Below, piece by piece: positions 51,076 to 61,313 of a DNA stretch of 64,000 nucleotides. Numbering within the stretch: position 1 is the first letter of the stretch; each line of letters starts with the position of its first letter. The notes beneath the pieces are model-generated. The model was not told the DNA's origin. It was given only the letters and a program-made list of their open reading frames with translations, and did no database searches. Made by a program: the position numbers and the translations under genes. This DNA is from Phymatolithon calcareum (taxonomy: Eukaryota; Rhodophyta; Florideophyceae; Hapalidiales): assembly GCA_977006965.1 (NCBI GenBank), contig OZ345355.1:1302001-1366000 (forward strand). Reading direction: 5' to 3'.

Positions 51076-52548
51076 TATTACTACAGTACTGTCCTGTACA
51101 GTATCCCTTGATACCAGGCTCATAGAAGACCCGTCAAAATGGGGTACCCTCGCACACGTGGCTAAACATCCACACGATGCTTGTAATTTTGGTGACCCTG
51201 CATTCTTGAGCAAACCGATGGTGGCCACTTCGGGGTGAAATGTGAAGGTGCTTCCCCTCTCTTACATAATTTCTCGCCGCCAAACAAACCCTCCATTCGT
51301 TCCTTAACACCGCTGACTTAATCCCCAACGAGCGAGAGATCTAGAGTTATTCCGAGGCACTTGACTCAAGGGAGACCTGGAGATCAAGCACGGAAAGCAA
51401 TAAGTTGCTCAAGTATATGCTTGACGCATGCACTGGGCTTGTTTGGGACTAGCAGATGAGCACAACACTGGACCCCCTTGTTTACTTCGTGCAATGTCAG
51501 ATTTTTTAGATTATTTAACTTCCAAGCAAGATATTGAGAATGGAATATCAACTGACTTGGGAAAAAGAGGGTGAAAAAGAAATCGGGGGACGTCTTTAAC
51601 AGGTTTTTCTTCAATACCATCTTTTCTCAAAGAGTCCCGAAAAACTGTGCCCGTCTTGTCGGACTACAACACAGTGCGTCATTCCGGCACCGTGTCTACC
51701 CGCCGATGCCGCGCACTTGTCGAGACTCGGCGTGGGGACTAGAGCGTGTTCGTGGTATTCCACGTGGACTAGCGCCACGTAGAAGGCCTGGTCGTATACA
51801 TTGCACGCAACACTTATTTCGTGTATTACAGTAGCAATCATTCGACTGATTTCGTGGACAGTTTACTTTCGTGTTCAATAGGAACGCAAATGTTTACCCA
51901 AGTTGGGTGACGAAATTGGTGTAACAGATATGATAAAAAAGCTCGCTGGGAGTTCCTCACTGAGAAGGAACCCAAGCATCAAGAAGAAGACCAAACCTTA
52001 TCAAGAATTCTAGCACGAGCAGTGCGGCTAATACCGAACGCCGGAGACGGTGTGTTCCACTCGTCGTGGACACAGCTATCGATTCATAGACCATTTGGGC
52101 ACTACAATCATAGAACCGATTATCCTCCAAAGATCCTGCTTCTGGCTGTGAATCTAGGACGACAATCGCTGATACCATCCAAGTCATCTCGCCGTTCGGA
52201 AAGCTTGGGTTCGCTTGTCATCAGGCTGATATTCGAATACGTCATCTCGCTCATTGGAGAAAGTTTGGCTCAGTCGATATCGGGAACTTCATTTACGAAC
52301 AAGGCTGAATCTGTATACCTGCTGGTATATCCAACCCAGACGAGTTCGATCGCATCACGGGTAATACAATAGTGCAAAGTGACAGCCCTGTCGCGGTGCA
52401 AGGGACGCCTTGCAGCGTTACACGCGCTGGGTGCTCGGCACCGCAAAGTCACAGTGCGACCGACCGCACATCGTCGGCCTTTGGTCGCACCCCGCAGACG
52501 AGGATCCCTCCTACACGCGCTTGCGTCGTGTGAAGGGCGAGGTGTGCA

Positions 52549-53494
52549 TAGGGATCGGAACAATGCCATTGCAAGCGATTGGAGAAAAAGATACAATACC
52601 CAATGCGGAGGGCATCTCACACGGCGATGCAATGTGAATTCCAATTCTGGTAGTCGTAGAAATCCTAATTGCAATGATCTCGGGCGATGAATATCGTTTA
52701 ATGGTCATGTAAAGCATAAAACACTGCAACAGAAACAGCCGCACATTCACGGCACTACAAAGCCCAACTACAAGACACAAAGCACTCCCATTAGACACTA
52801 TACGACATTTCTACGTTAATTTCATGGTCTCTCATGCGCGCTTTCGCATTTTCTGAACGATTCCCGGTGATAGCTTTGCATACCAGCTCCGCGTCCCAAA
52901 AGCATTTGTTAACTTTCAAGAACACTAGCGCTTCGAACAGTTGAGGAGTCATCCTCCGTCTGTTCTCGGTAAGAACGTATTTCGCAATACTCCAGAGGCG
53001 CTCTACCTTTGTAACCAAACCCATGACAAAATCACAGTTGACATAGTCTTCCTCCCGTCCTCAGGTTTTACGGTGCTTAGCAAGACGCTGTACTATGGAC
53101 GGGGTCTCCGTCGACATGTCTTCTTCCACACGACTAACAATTTCGTTAATCGACTTAGCTTTCAGAGTTGACATTGTGTCCCTTTCTTCTTCGGAAAGAT
53201 CATTGTTATCACGTGGAGTCGACAGTGACGTTGTAAGGAAATAGCAAGCACGGTATAATCAATGAAAGTATGACTTACATGTACTGTTGCCGGGATGTAG
53301 ACGATTCGTGGTCAGCTGGCACACGACTGGTACGTAGTTAGGGTACCTAAATTAGTGTAGCCACTTCAGCAATCGGTATTGAAATCACCAAAGATGGCGC
53401 AATGCAACTTGCAATTCTGCAGAATGACCCAGTCTTCGATTTCTATTGAGGATTGCAATTCATTGCAATGTCAATCCATTTTAACCGACCCCTG
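52549..53494. mobile_element. hAT element, non-autonomous (946 bases)
   Basis: An 8-base target duplication GGTGTGCA at 52541-52548 and 53495-53502 interrupts the membrane-protein pseudogene; the intact gene at 40960 shows the empty site. Ends are TAGGGATCGG and, on the complement, CAGGGGTCGG. It carries only a hAT C-terminal fragment on the minus strand. Confidence 0.85.
52791..53024 (-). pseudogene. hAT transposase C-terminal dimerisation fragment (77 aa)
   Basis: Reads KVERLWSIAKYVLTENRR and LFEALVFLKVNK, matching the ERxFS...R...L...LxLKxN pattern of the hAT dimerisation domain. The catalytic core and zinc finger are absent. Confidence 0.7.
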
Positions 53495-54432
53495 GGTGTG
53501 CACCGACGGCATGGGGCTCGATCTCGTAGCGCTGATGGCGGGCGCTCGAGCCGGGCCCGCGAGCCGGGCCCGCTGAGGTGACGTCAGATATTCTGAGCGG
53601 TGTGGCCCGCTTCGCGGCCGACGTCGTGCAGCGGACGGACGGTGGCTTTCACTCGTAATTCGATGAGCGTTCTCAGAAGGTTAATCCGTCGCGTTACAAC
53701 CAGTTCTACGTCGTCGAGGCGGCGTTAGGACTGGCTCGTTTCTACCTACACAGCGGGAATGTCACGCTGCTGGAGCATGCCGCTCGCGACCAGGGGAACC
53801 TTGCGGCGGAGCAAGCGAACCCAGGCGGGGAAGGGGAAGAGGTCGCGTGCAACCATTGGACGCTCAATGCTACGGCAGCGCTTGTGCGCGACGCGCGCAT
53901 TGCGGACAATAAGAGTGTGCGCGGGAAGGAGCACACTCGTAAGTTGCTCCTTCATGCGCGTAGTGTGCTGCGCGCTTGTGCTGCGTGCGACGGGAGGCAC
54001 ATAGAGGAGAATGTTGTGAAGACAAACAACTTTGGATGTACTGTAGAGGCGCAGATGAGTGTTCTGCCGTTGACGGCGGGGAGGGGCGGTCGGGATTGGA
54101 AGCGCGGAGACAGAGGAAGTGTTTTGTATTGCGCAGCGGACGGTAGGGAGCATTCTGACTATGCAGTATCGATGGGAGGATGAAGGGGTGACGGAGAGTG
54201 AGGCGAGAGCGCTTTATGGGGCGGTGTCGGGGAGTGGACGTTTGGTGGGTGGATAAGGGGGAAGGAGGAGCGTTTACGGTGTTTTGCAGATCGATACTAC
54301 ACAGCGTACGCTGTCGGCGGTGTTGGCGTATATTAGGGTTTGTAAGCATCCGTTCTTCTGGGAGGTGCGATGCGAAAGTGGAATTCAACATTATCAGTTG
54401 TTTGTCAGGGATGGGATGAAGGTGAGAGTGTG

Positions 54433-56023
54433 AAAAGAGAAGGTGAACTAAGGATTGGGATCGGGAAAGATGCAAGATTGAATTTAAAATCGAATGTTGC
54501 AGCCTTGAGTACATAAATCTAGAGCGTTCAACAGATTTCCAGTTCCCACGTTTGATCCCAAAAGGGACATAGATGGGGAAGCGGATCTCTATCGTTTGTC
54601 AATCTAGATCGTTCAATCTTTGCTTCTGAATGACCTTCCGATACGACAAATTGGAAATGCTGAGTGCCCTGAAGTGGAATATGTATCGAATGTTGAGTAT
54701 AGATTATACTCACCCGCCAGTCGTTGCACATACCTGCGCTTGTAAACAGTTTATGGCTCGTGGGAGGCCACTCTAATAATAATGAATGCTTATTCCCCTA
54801 TAGGGCTAGCAAGCAGTGCTTTTTATTTTCCTCTACTTAGATTACGGCAGGGCGTTAATCCTGCTAGCTAATTGTAAGCACGCTTCTTCTCCGCCTGTCG
54901 CTCATCATTAGACGGTTTCACTCGAAGCGAAGGTCACTCAACCCAATAAGATAACTCAAGGGATGCGAGATCATCCCGAGAGCTAATTGATACATTTTTA
55001 GTGATTGCGAATTTGGCCTACAGTTGGAGGATTAAAAGCTGGAGGGCGAAACGTGCCTATTTAAGTGGTTATCTTCTCCCCTCTCCGGAGAAGAGGCATC
55101 TATCATGAAGTAAAACACCCTTTTCTTTCAAACCAACCTCGAGGCGTTACACGCTCCATCTTTGCTCAGGGTTGGACCGTACAATGTTTAGCCACATCTC
55201 CCTCCGACATATTGGTTTGGCACGTTTCATAGAAGGCTTCCCATTAGGCAATTGTCAAGCACCAAAAAGGTGATCACTATCATCCTCAAGTCCATAGACT
55301 ATTACCTCACTAGTCGAGTATGCTCTTGGCCCTTGTGCAGCATGGCCCAAACGGCAGCACAGCAGAAAACGTCCAATGCCAGTAGGGTCCCGCACGCACC
55401 GTCGAGCCCCCGAGTCGGAGCTGTTCAACCAACCATACAGTACCCATGTACTGTAACTTTAACCTTCCGGGGTTATGCATTGAAACTGGAGCATCGCCGA
55501 AAGTACTGTACCAGAAAAAACGACATGGAAGGAATCTGGTCCAGAGCAATATGAACTGGTCAAAACAAAACTTCAGTTCACTGTGCCGTACAATGAGATA
55601 AAGACTTCTCAGCCATGTTTGTCATTTTCTGGAGGCAACTGCAAATATAGAACCAGAACACAGCAGCCGGATAGAACATGGCCATAGAATAAAACTGAAA
55701 AAGAGATGGAGAGACTTACAAACCAGCTCATGTCATAATGCATTTGCACTCATGAAGACCAAGAGGGGGTGCCGAAAATCACGTCGGCCTGAAAAATGAG
55801 TACAGAACAGCATGTAGTTCTCATTCTTGAGAAAAAGGGATGATAGTAATTCGTTTCTCCATCTCTGCTTGCTTACAACATATTCTTTCATTTGTGCTTT
55901 GCATTCTTTTCTGCTACTGTGTAAAACGTTGACGTGATCTCGAACGAAGGAGAAATCCAGAATTATTCCAAGGCACACAGCACGTGGGCGGCGAAGGGAC
56001 TGGGCGAAGCGAAGATCTACCAC
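54433..56023. other. Spacer of the right duplication unit
   Basis: Matches 41904-43360 and 44037-44125 of the left unit apart from small indels and the missing VNTR element. No gene recognised in either copy. Confidence 0.5.
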
Positions 56024-56687
56024 CAGGGCTGCTCTGAATTGAATTGCAATTCAACTCAAGCTTTCACCCAATTCCAATTCGTCAACTCAGGCTTTCACCC
56101 AATTCCAATTCGTCTCCGCGAGCTCAAACACAAAACAATTCCAATTGCAATTTTTTACTGTGAGCCAATACCAATTCAATACCAATCCAATACAACTACT
56201 CATCGTCGGCCGCAGTACTATCCGCTTTCGTAGCGTTGCGAACCTTCTCACTTCGCGATTCTTTCATCGCTTCCGAAACGAGGTCGCCCTCCCAATAGTT
56301 TCTATTCACTTTCAGAAAGAGGAAGTTTTCGAATAGGAGCGGAGACATGCTCTTTCTGTTGTTGGAGAGAATATTCCCAGCCATCGACCACAGCCGTTCT
56401 ACTTCGGCAGCAGAGCCCAGTATAAATCCACAGTTCATGTACTTCTCGGAATTGTCGAGGCAGCTTCGTTTCTTTTCTTCCAGCTTCTCGGCAAGAGAAC
56501 GCTTCGGATGACTTGTTTCCATACACAGGACAGTACGTATCTTAATTCCGAATTGCAGCACGTATCCCAATTCGGAATTGCAGTTCAGTTTCGCTCTCAA
56601 TACGAGTTGCAGTTCCTTGATGCGTCCCAATCAAGTACGCATTGCTTGAATTGCAATCAATTCGAGTTGCAACTCAATTCAGAGTAG
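56024..56687. mobile_element. hAT element, non-autonomous (664 bases)
   Basis: Flanked by TCTACCAC (56016-56023) and ACTACCAC (56688-56695); the empty site in the left unit lies near 44117-44124. The ends share CTCTGAATTGAxTTGCAA in inverted orientation, and subterminal CCAATTCCAATTCG repeats are present. It carries a hAT C-terminal fragment. Confidence 0.83.
56196..56630 (-). pseudogene. hAT transposase C-terminal fragment (144 aa)
   Basis: Reads EVERLWSMAGNILSNNRK and LLFENFLFLKVNRNYW, the hAT dimerisation signature, with a C-terminal acidic tail. The open frame is longer than in the other hAT copy and begins with an ATG. The catalytic core is missing. Confidence 0.7.
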
Positions 56688-57454
56688 ACTACCACACAAA
56701 ACGAAGGGAAGCTCAAGTTTATGATTTCGAGTATGTCGGGCTGGTTTGTGGATTTACGGATGAATACAACACTAGAAATTACTGCATTGCCCATATATTC
56801 GTAAGAATGTGGGGCTTTTGAAAATAAAGTTGCAAAAAATAGAAATTACTCTTTTCTTTGAGCTGTGTGGGAATTGTTTCGTTGACGTATCGTGTAATGA
56901 AAGCCCCCAAACTATCATGTTTAACAAACATGAGAGTAATGTGCTTCTCTCTGTTCGTTCAGCTGCATAAAACTTCGATCTCTTTGAATATCAATAGCCC
57001 GTAATCCTAAAAGGGCACAATTGTGGGTCTGAAAATGAATTTTTTGAATTGAAAGCATTCCGGACTACATTCTGGTGACCATGATTGGTTACTTTATCTG
57101 TCATCCATCAAGATTGGTCGCAGAAAGACTAGCTACATAACGGTTCAACCAATCATGGACAAGAGAATGGGACGGGGAATTCCAATTATCCCCATGTCCA
57201 AAAATCCAATTCGTCATCGTTTTCCAGTCGCAATGTGCGACCAATTATTTCTCAACAAATGCTCCTTGTCAACAAATCCCACCCTCAATTCATCAATACT
57301 CCAGTTATTTTGCGAACCAACTCTGTGCCACCAAGAACACCACTTTCCACCATGTCACTATCCCTCATTGGCGCTCAAACTGCAGCCTCTTATTGCGAAC
57401 AGTATTCAGCTCCATGCTTCAATAACAATCCGTTTTGGAATGCCCATAAATTTC

Positions 57455-57461
57455 TATATAA
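57455..57461 (+). promoter_or_regulatory. TATA box of ST4
   Basis: TATATAA 112 bases before the ST4 ATG, in a promoter nearly identical to that of ST3. Confidence 0.75.
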
Positions 57462-57566
57462 CCACAATAAACCTCCGTTGTCTTCGAGAATCCTCACACA
57501 CTACCAACAACACCTCAATCTACATTCCACCACTTACGAACATCTCCCTGCTTCTTACCCTACACA

Positions 57567-58502
57567 ATGGATCAATCTCTTGCAAAAAACGACATCGCTT
57601 TGAAAGCATTGCACAACTGCCTGTCCAAAGGCCCTAGCATGGGAAAACTCCGCAGTTTCGATCTTTATGTTCCCAAGGACAACGATGTGTTCATCGTTAC
57701 GAAGGGAAAGAGCGGCACCACCCTCATGCAGAACCTTGTTTACCAGCTCGTTCTCGAGTCAGGCGGTGGTCCTGAATGGGATCCCAAAGGTACCAAATTC
57801 ACCGACATTGGACAAGTCGTGCCCTTCCTCGACTTCGCCGCAGTCACGGGCGTATCATCCAACAACTCATCCCCACGTGTGTTCAAAGCTGGCCTCACTC
57901 CCGGTGAAATCAACAATCCCACTGCCAAGTTCATCTACATCATGCGTAATGGAATGGACATTCCCGGAAGCCTTCTCGACTTCGTCGTCCCCTGGTTCAA
58001 TCCCGGTATGCAGTTGACTCAAGAAGACCGCGAGAAAATTTTTCACATCTATCTTGAAAAAGTGCATCTTGCGGACCTCAAGAACAGCGATAATCCCTTG
58101 GATGTCTCGTGGTTTGATCATGTGCACAAGTGGACGTCAATGAAACAAGATAATGTCATGATTCTCAACTACGAAGGAATATGCCGTAACAAGAAGGGTG
58201 CAGTTGATGCTGTTGTCGAGTTTTTGAAGCTGGATGTGTCGGAGGAGGGCAAGCAGCGCGTAGTAGCATCATGTGACAGGGATGTTATGGCGCAAGATCC
58301 TCGTTTCAAGGAGACTTTGATTACTAAAGCCATGGGTTGGGACCCGAGTGGAGGTATCAAGGTACGTAAGGAAGGAACGGACGGATTTCGCGGGATCTCC
58401 TTTACAGAAGAGGAGAAGAAACAGTACAACAAGATATTTATGGACACTTTCGGAGTTGGCACGTACGAAGAGCTTGTGAAGAAGGTTGCCATTCCTCTCT
58501 AG
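57567..58502 (+). CDS. SULT-type sulfotransferase, copy ST4 (311 aa)
   Basis: Encodes the same protein as ST3; the DNA differs at a few mostly silent positions (for example TTGTTTACC against TTGTCTACC for LVY). Promoter, TATA spacing and AATAAA are kept. All SULT landmarks are present except the catalytic His, replaced by Gly in SPRVFKAGL. With its neighbour gene destroyed and several transposons inserted around it, retention of the unchanged protein suggests either very recent duplication, conversion with ST3, or selection. Confidence 0.92.
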   Translation: MDQSLAKNDIALKALHNCLSKGPSMGKLRSFDLYVPKDNDVFIVTKGKSGTTLMQNLVYQLVLESGGGPEWDPKGTKFTDIGQVVPFLDFAAVTGVSSNNSSPRVFKAGLTPGEINNPTAKFIYIMRNGMDIPGSLLDFVVPWFNPGMQLTQEDREKIFHIYLEKVHLADLKNSDNPLDVSWFDHVHKWTSMKQDNVMILNYEGICRNKKGAVDAVVEFLKLDVSEEGKQRVVASCDRDVMAQDPRFKETLITKAMGWDPSGGIKVRKEGTDGFRGISFTEEEKKQYNKIFMDTFGVGTYEELVKKVAIPL

Positions 58503-58549
58503 ATGGACGACATTCTAAAGAGTGATTCTTGTTACATGATTTTTGAATG

Positions 58550-58555
58550 AATAAA
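58550..58555 (+). terminator. Poly(A) signal of ST4
   Basis: AATAAA 48 bases after the ST4 stop. Confidence 0.55.
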
Positions 58556-60475
58556 GTAAAACTCAGATTTTGCAGCACCTCTCCGATGGGGATACGTAAT
58601 AAAAGAGGAAGAATGAGAAGATGGATTTATTTAAAAGATCCCAATGGGGATATTTGATGATTTTATTTTGAGAGCTCCCAAAGCCTCACCTTGGAGTAAC
58701 GAAGATTCCAATGCCTCACCTAGGAGAAACAGGGCAAGCTTTTCGAACGATTTTCTAATGTATCGTAGTCTGGTCACTCATGAAGTCCTGGCCTCGTATT
58801 TCTCTTCTAACAAATGCACGAGTGCGTCGTTTGCACTCATCTTCCACATCAGGGCCTGACTGTGATGGCGATAACATGCGTTGGAGCACAACCAGCTCAA
58901 CTACCTCTGTGATACCAAACACGAAGAACATACGAACTCGTTGGCAGATTCCTGGTCCATGTATCACTTTTCACTTTATTACTCATCCATTCTTTGTCAA
59001 AACTTAGTTGACGAGCCAAAAAATATTGATCGAGAGCTTGAAAAGTTAAAAATATCCATCCTTAAGTATGGAAGAACAATAGGGCTCCATTCGACAAAGT
59101 GGTAGCTCTGTTCTCTGGAAGTTGTCGTTAACCTGATTTTTGCATCTTCCAAACTGCATTTTTCAGCGTGAGTGTTTTAAACTGAAGAACGAAGCAGTGT
59201 GACATTACAGCCGTGTTCCGTACGATATCGTTGAATATTTCTCGATTCGGATGATTTGCGTAGAGAAACAACTTCGTCCGCAAAGTGTAAGGGATAAGGA
59301 GCAGGAACGGCCAGTGCAGCAAAGTGAATGAAGAGCATGGAGACGCGAGATGTTTTACACCTCTCTTCCTTCCCGTCTGTAGAAACGGACGAACTGCGAT
59401 GGCAATGGCGCTTCTTCCAGGAGCGGACGATGAGTACATTGATAAAAATGATGGCGCAAAACGACTATGGCCGGCGGTGTATATGCGAGCGCAGCTCCTC
59501 TCTTGCCAATGGGACGGAGCGCGGCACAGCGGTGTCCGAAACCAGTCACTCCCGGGTGAGGAGCTGAAGGGCAGCAGTTGATCAGATTGTGAGATTTATG
59601 TAAGGCTCGGAAATGGATATCAACAGCAGGACAAAGAGTGAAGCTACGGATTCGGAAAATCGGACAGATTCGCATCGTGCATTAACAATTCGATGACTGA
59701 AACACATCACTTACCCTCAATTGATGACAACGGGCAATAGAGGATATTGGTCCGGACGCAAGATGACGGGGATTGCAGACTAGAATGTATAGAAGAAAAG
59801 AGCCGGTAGCGCCGGGACGGAAATACAGAATCGACGGGGGACGAGCTGCGCAGTCAACAGTCGGCGTTCTACGGTCACACAGACGTTTGCTCCACTTTAT
59901 CTCCTTCCAGAAGACGATGCCGCCATTGCAATCTTGCTGTTCCATTTGCCTCGGGAGGGCAAAGGGCTCATAATCGAAAATCAGAAAAAACGACCTCTTT
60001 GCAACAAGTAAATCACGTCCACATGATCTTCAAGTAGGGATTTATGTCGTGCCCTTATCGAGTTCAATTCCGGCAAGGATCAATTGATGTCGCAGTCGCT
60101 CCGGAGCGATGAGGAGTGCGACCGACGACCAGCCAGAGATGTTCCCACCCGTTGCCTATACTGTTGCATTCCGATTTGCTACGAATACACTTGCGTTAGC
60201 GGTCCCAAACTAGTACTGTGATCATCCATTGTATCACTCGTGCAATAATGAGGCCCGCAAGTGGCCCACTGTGCCCCACGGCGCCAGATGGGAGGATGAA
60301 ATGAGCCGTTAGACCCGACACACCACCACCTGTTCGCCATGGACCGTCAGTCACTTCTACGGCCAGAGTCCTCCAGGAATCGTCTGGCACGAATTTCGGC
60401 GCTTTCGGAAACCTGAGACAGAGTGATAACTTACAGTCTGTAAATGAGGCGTCCGGCACTGCAACAAGCTTGCGG

Positions 60476-61313
60476 AAGAAGAAGAAGAAGAAGAAGTGGA
60501 GATTTTTATTATAGTGTTACCAACGCATCTGCAGACGCTTGGGGCAACACTTCTGATGAGCCACGAGGACTCAACTCAGAGCCCAGAGGCTCCATTTCGC
60601 ATAAAAACGGCTATAGTCAGCAAAATTAGAAAACCTACCTCTGATCTCAACGGAGAGATCTCGAGGGGGAAAATCATTTCACTTCAATGGCCACGCAGAG
60701 CATCGTATCGTGTGAACGTGCGGAAAGGAAAATTTTATGACGTCCGAGGTCGTTTCCCGCGCCGAAGCAAGTTTACCGACGTCCCGGGTCCGCGTGCCGC
60801 GCCGATCTTCAGGACTTACTCTCGCTCGGCCTGCCCGCCGATCCACGCGGGGGGGTTACTGACGTCCCCAGTCTTGCGTGCGCCGGAGCGCGATGGGCGA
60901 GTTTACCGACGTCCCGGGTCTGCGTGCCGCGCCGATCTTCAGGACTTACTCTCGCTCGGCCTGCCCGCCGATCCACGCGGGGGGGTTACTGACGTCCCCA
61001 GTCTTGCGTGCGCCGGAGCGCGATGGGCGAGTTTACCGACGTCCCGGGTCCGCGTGCCGCGCCGATCTTCAGGACTTACTCTCGCTCGGCCTGCCCGCCG
61101 ATCCGCGTGGGGGGGTTACTGACGTCCCCAGTCTTGCGTGCGCCGGAGCGCGATGTGCGAGTTTACCGACGTCCCGGGTCCGCGTGCCGTGCCGATCTTC
61201 AGGACTTACTCTCGCTCGGCCTGCCCGCCGATTCGCGCGGGGGGTTACTGCCGTCCCCAGTCTTGCGTGCACCGGAGCGCGATGGGCGAGTTTACCGACG
61301 TCCCGGGTCTCGT
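60476..61313 (-). mobile_element. VNTR-containing retroposon, copy B
   Basis: Target duplication ACAAGCTTGCGG is at 60464-60475 and 61314-61325; the left unit shows the empty site near 47680-47695. On the minus strand a 130-base VNTR (four units plus partials) is followed by the unique region and a (CTT)7 tail. Compared with copy A it has one more VNTR unit and about 65 extra bases between VNTR and unique region. Confidence 0.87.
60774..61308 (-). repeat. 130-base minisatellite in copy B
   Basis: CGCGATGG-type unit starts recur at about 60877, 61007, 61137 and 61267 (the last interval is 129), with a partial unit at the left end. Same unit as at 43597-44033. Confidence 0.93.

Larger units (their letters stand above)
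51643..54432 (+). pseudogene. Ruined paralogue of the 523-aa type II membrane protein
   Basis: Pieces match 40680-40755 (51643-51715), 40800-40980 (52375-52548) and the remainder to the stop (53503-54432). Between them lie a 0.66-kb insertion and a hAT element. Frameshifts and stops are numerous (for example TAA replacing the codon after TDGGFH). A 14-base tandem duplication (GAGCCGGGCCCGC type) lies near 53555. The membrane anchor region is absent. Confidence 0.88.

Noticed and set aside
51716-52374. A further transposon in the membrane-protein pseudogene
   Set aside because: It is clearly extra sequence relative to the intact gene, but I could not find TIRs or a target duplication, so no element type is assigned.
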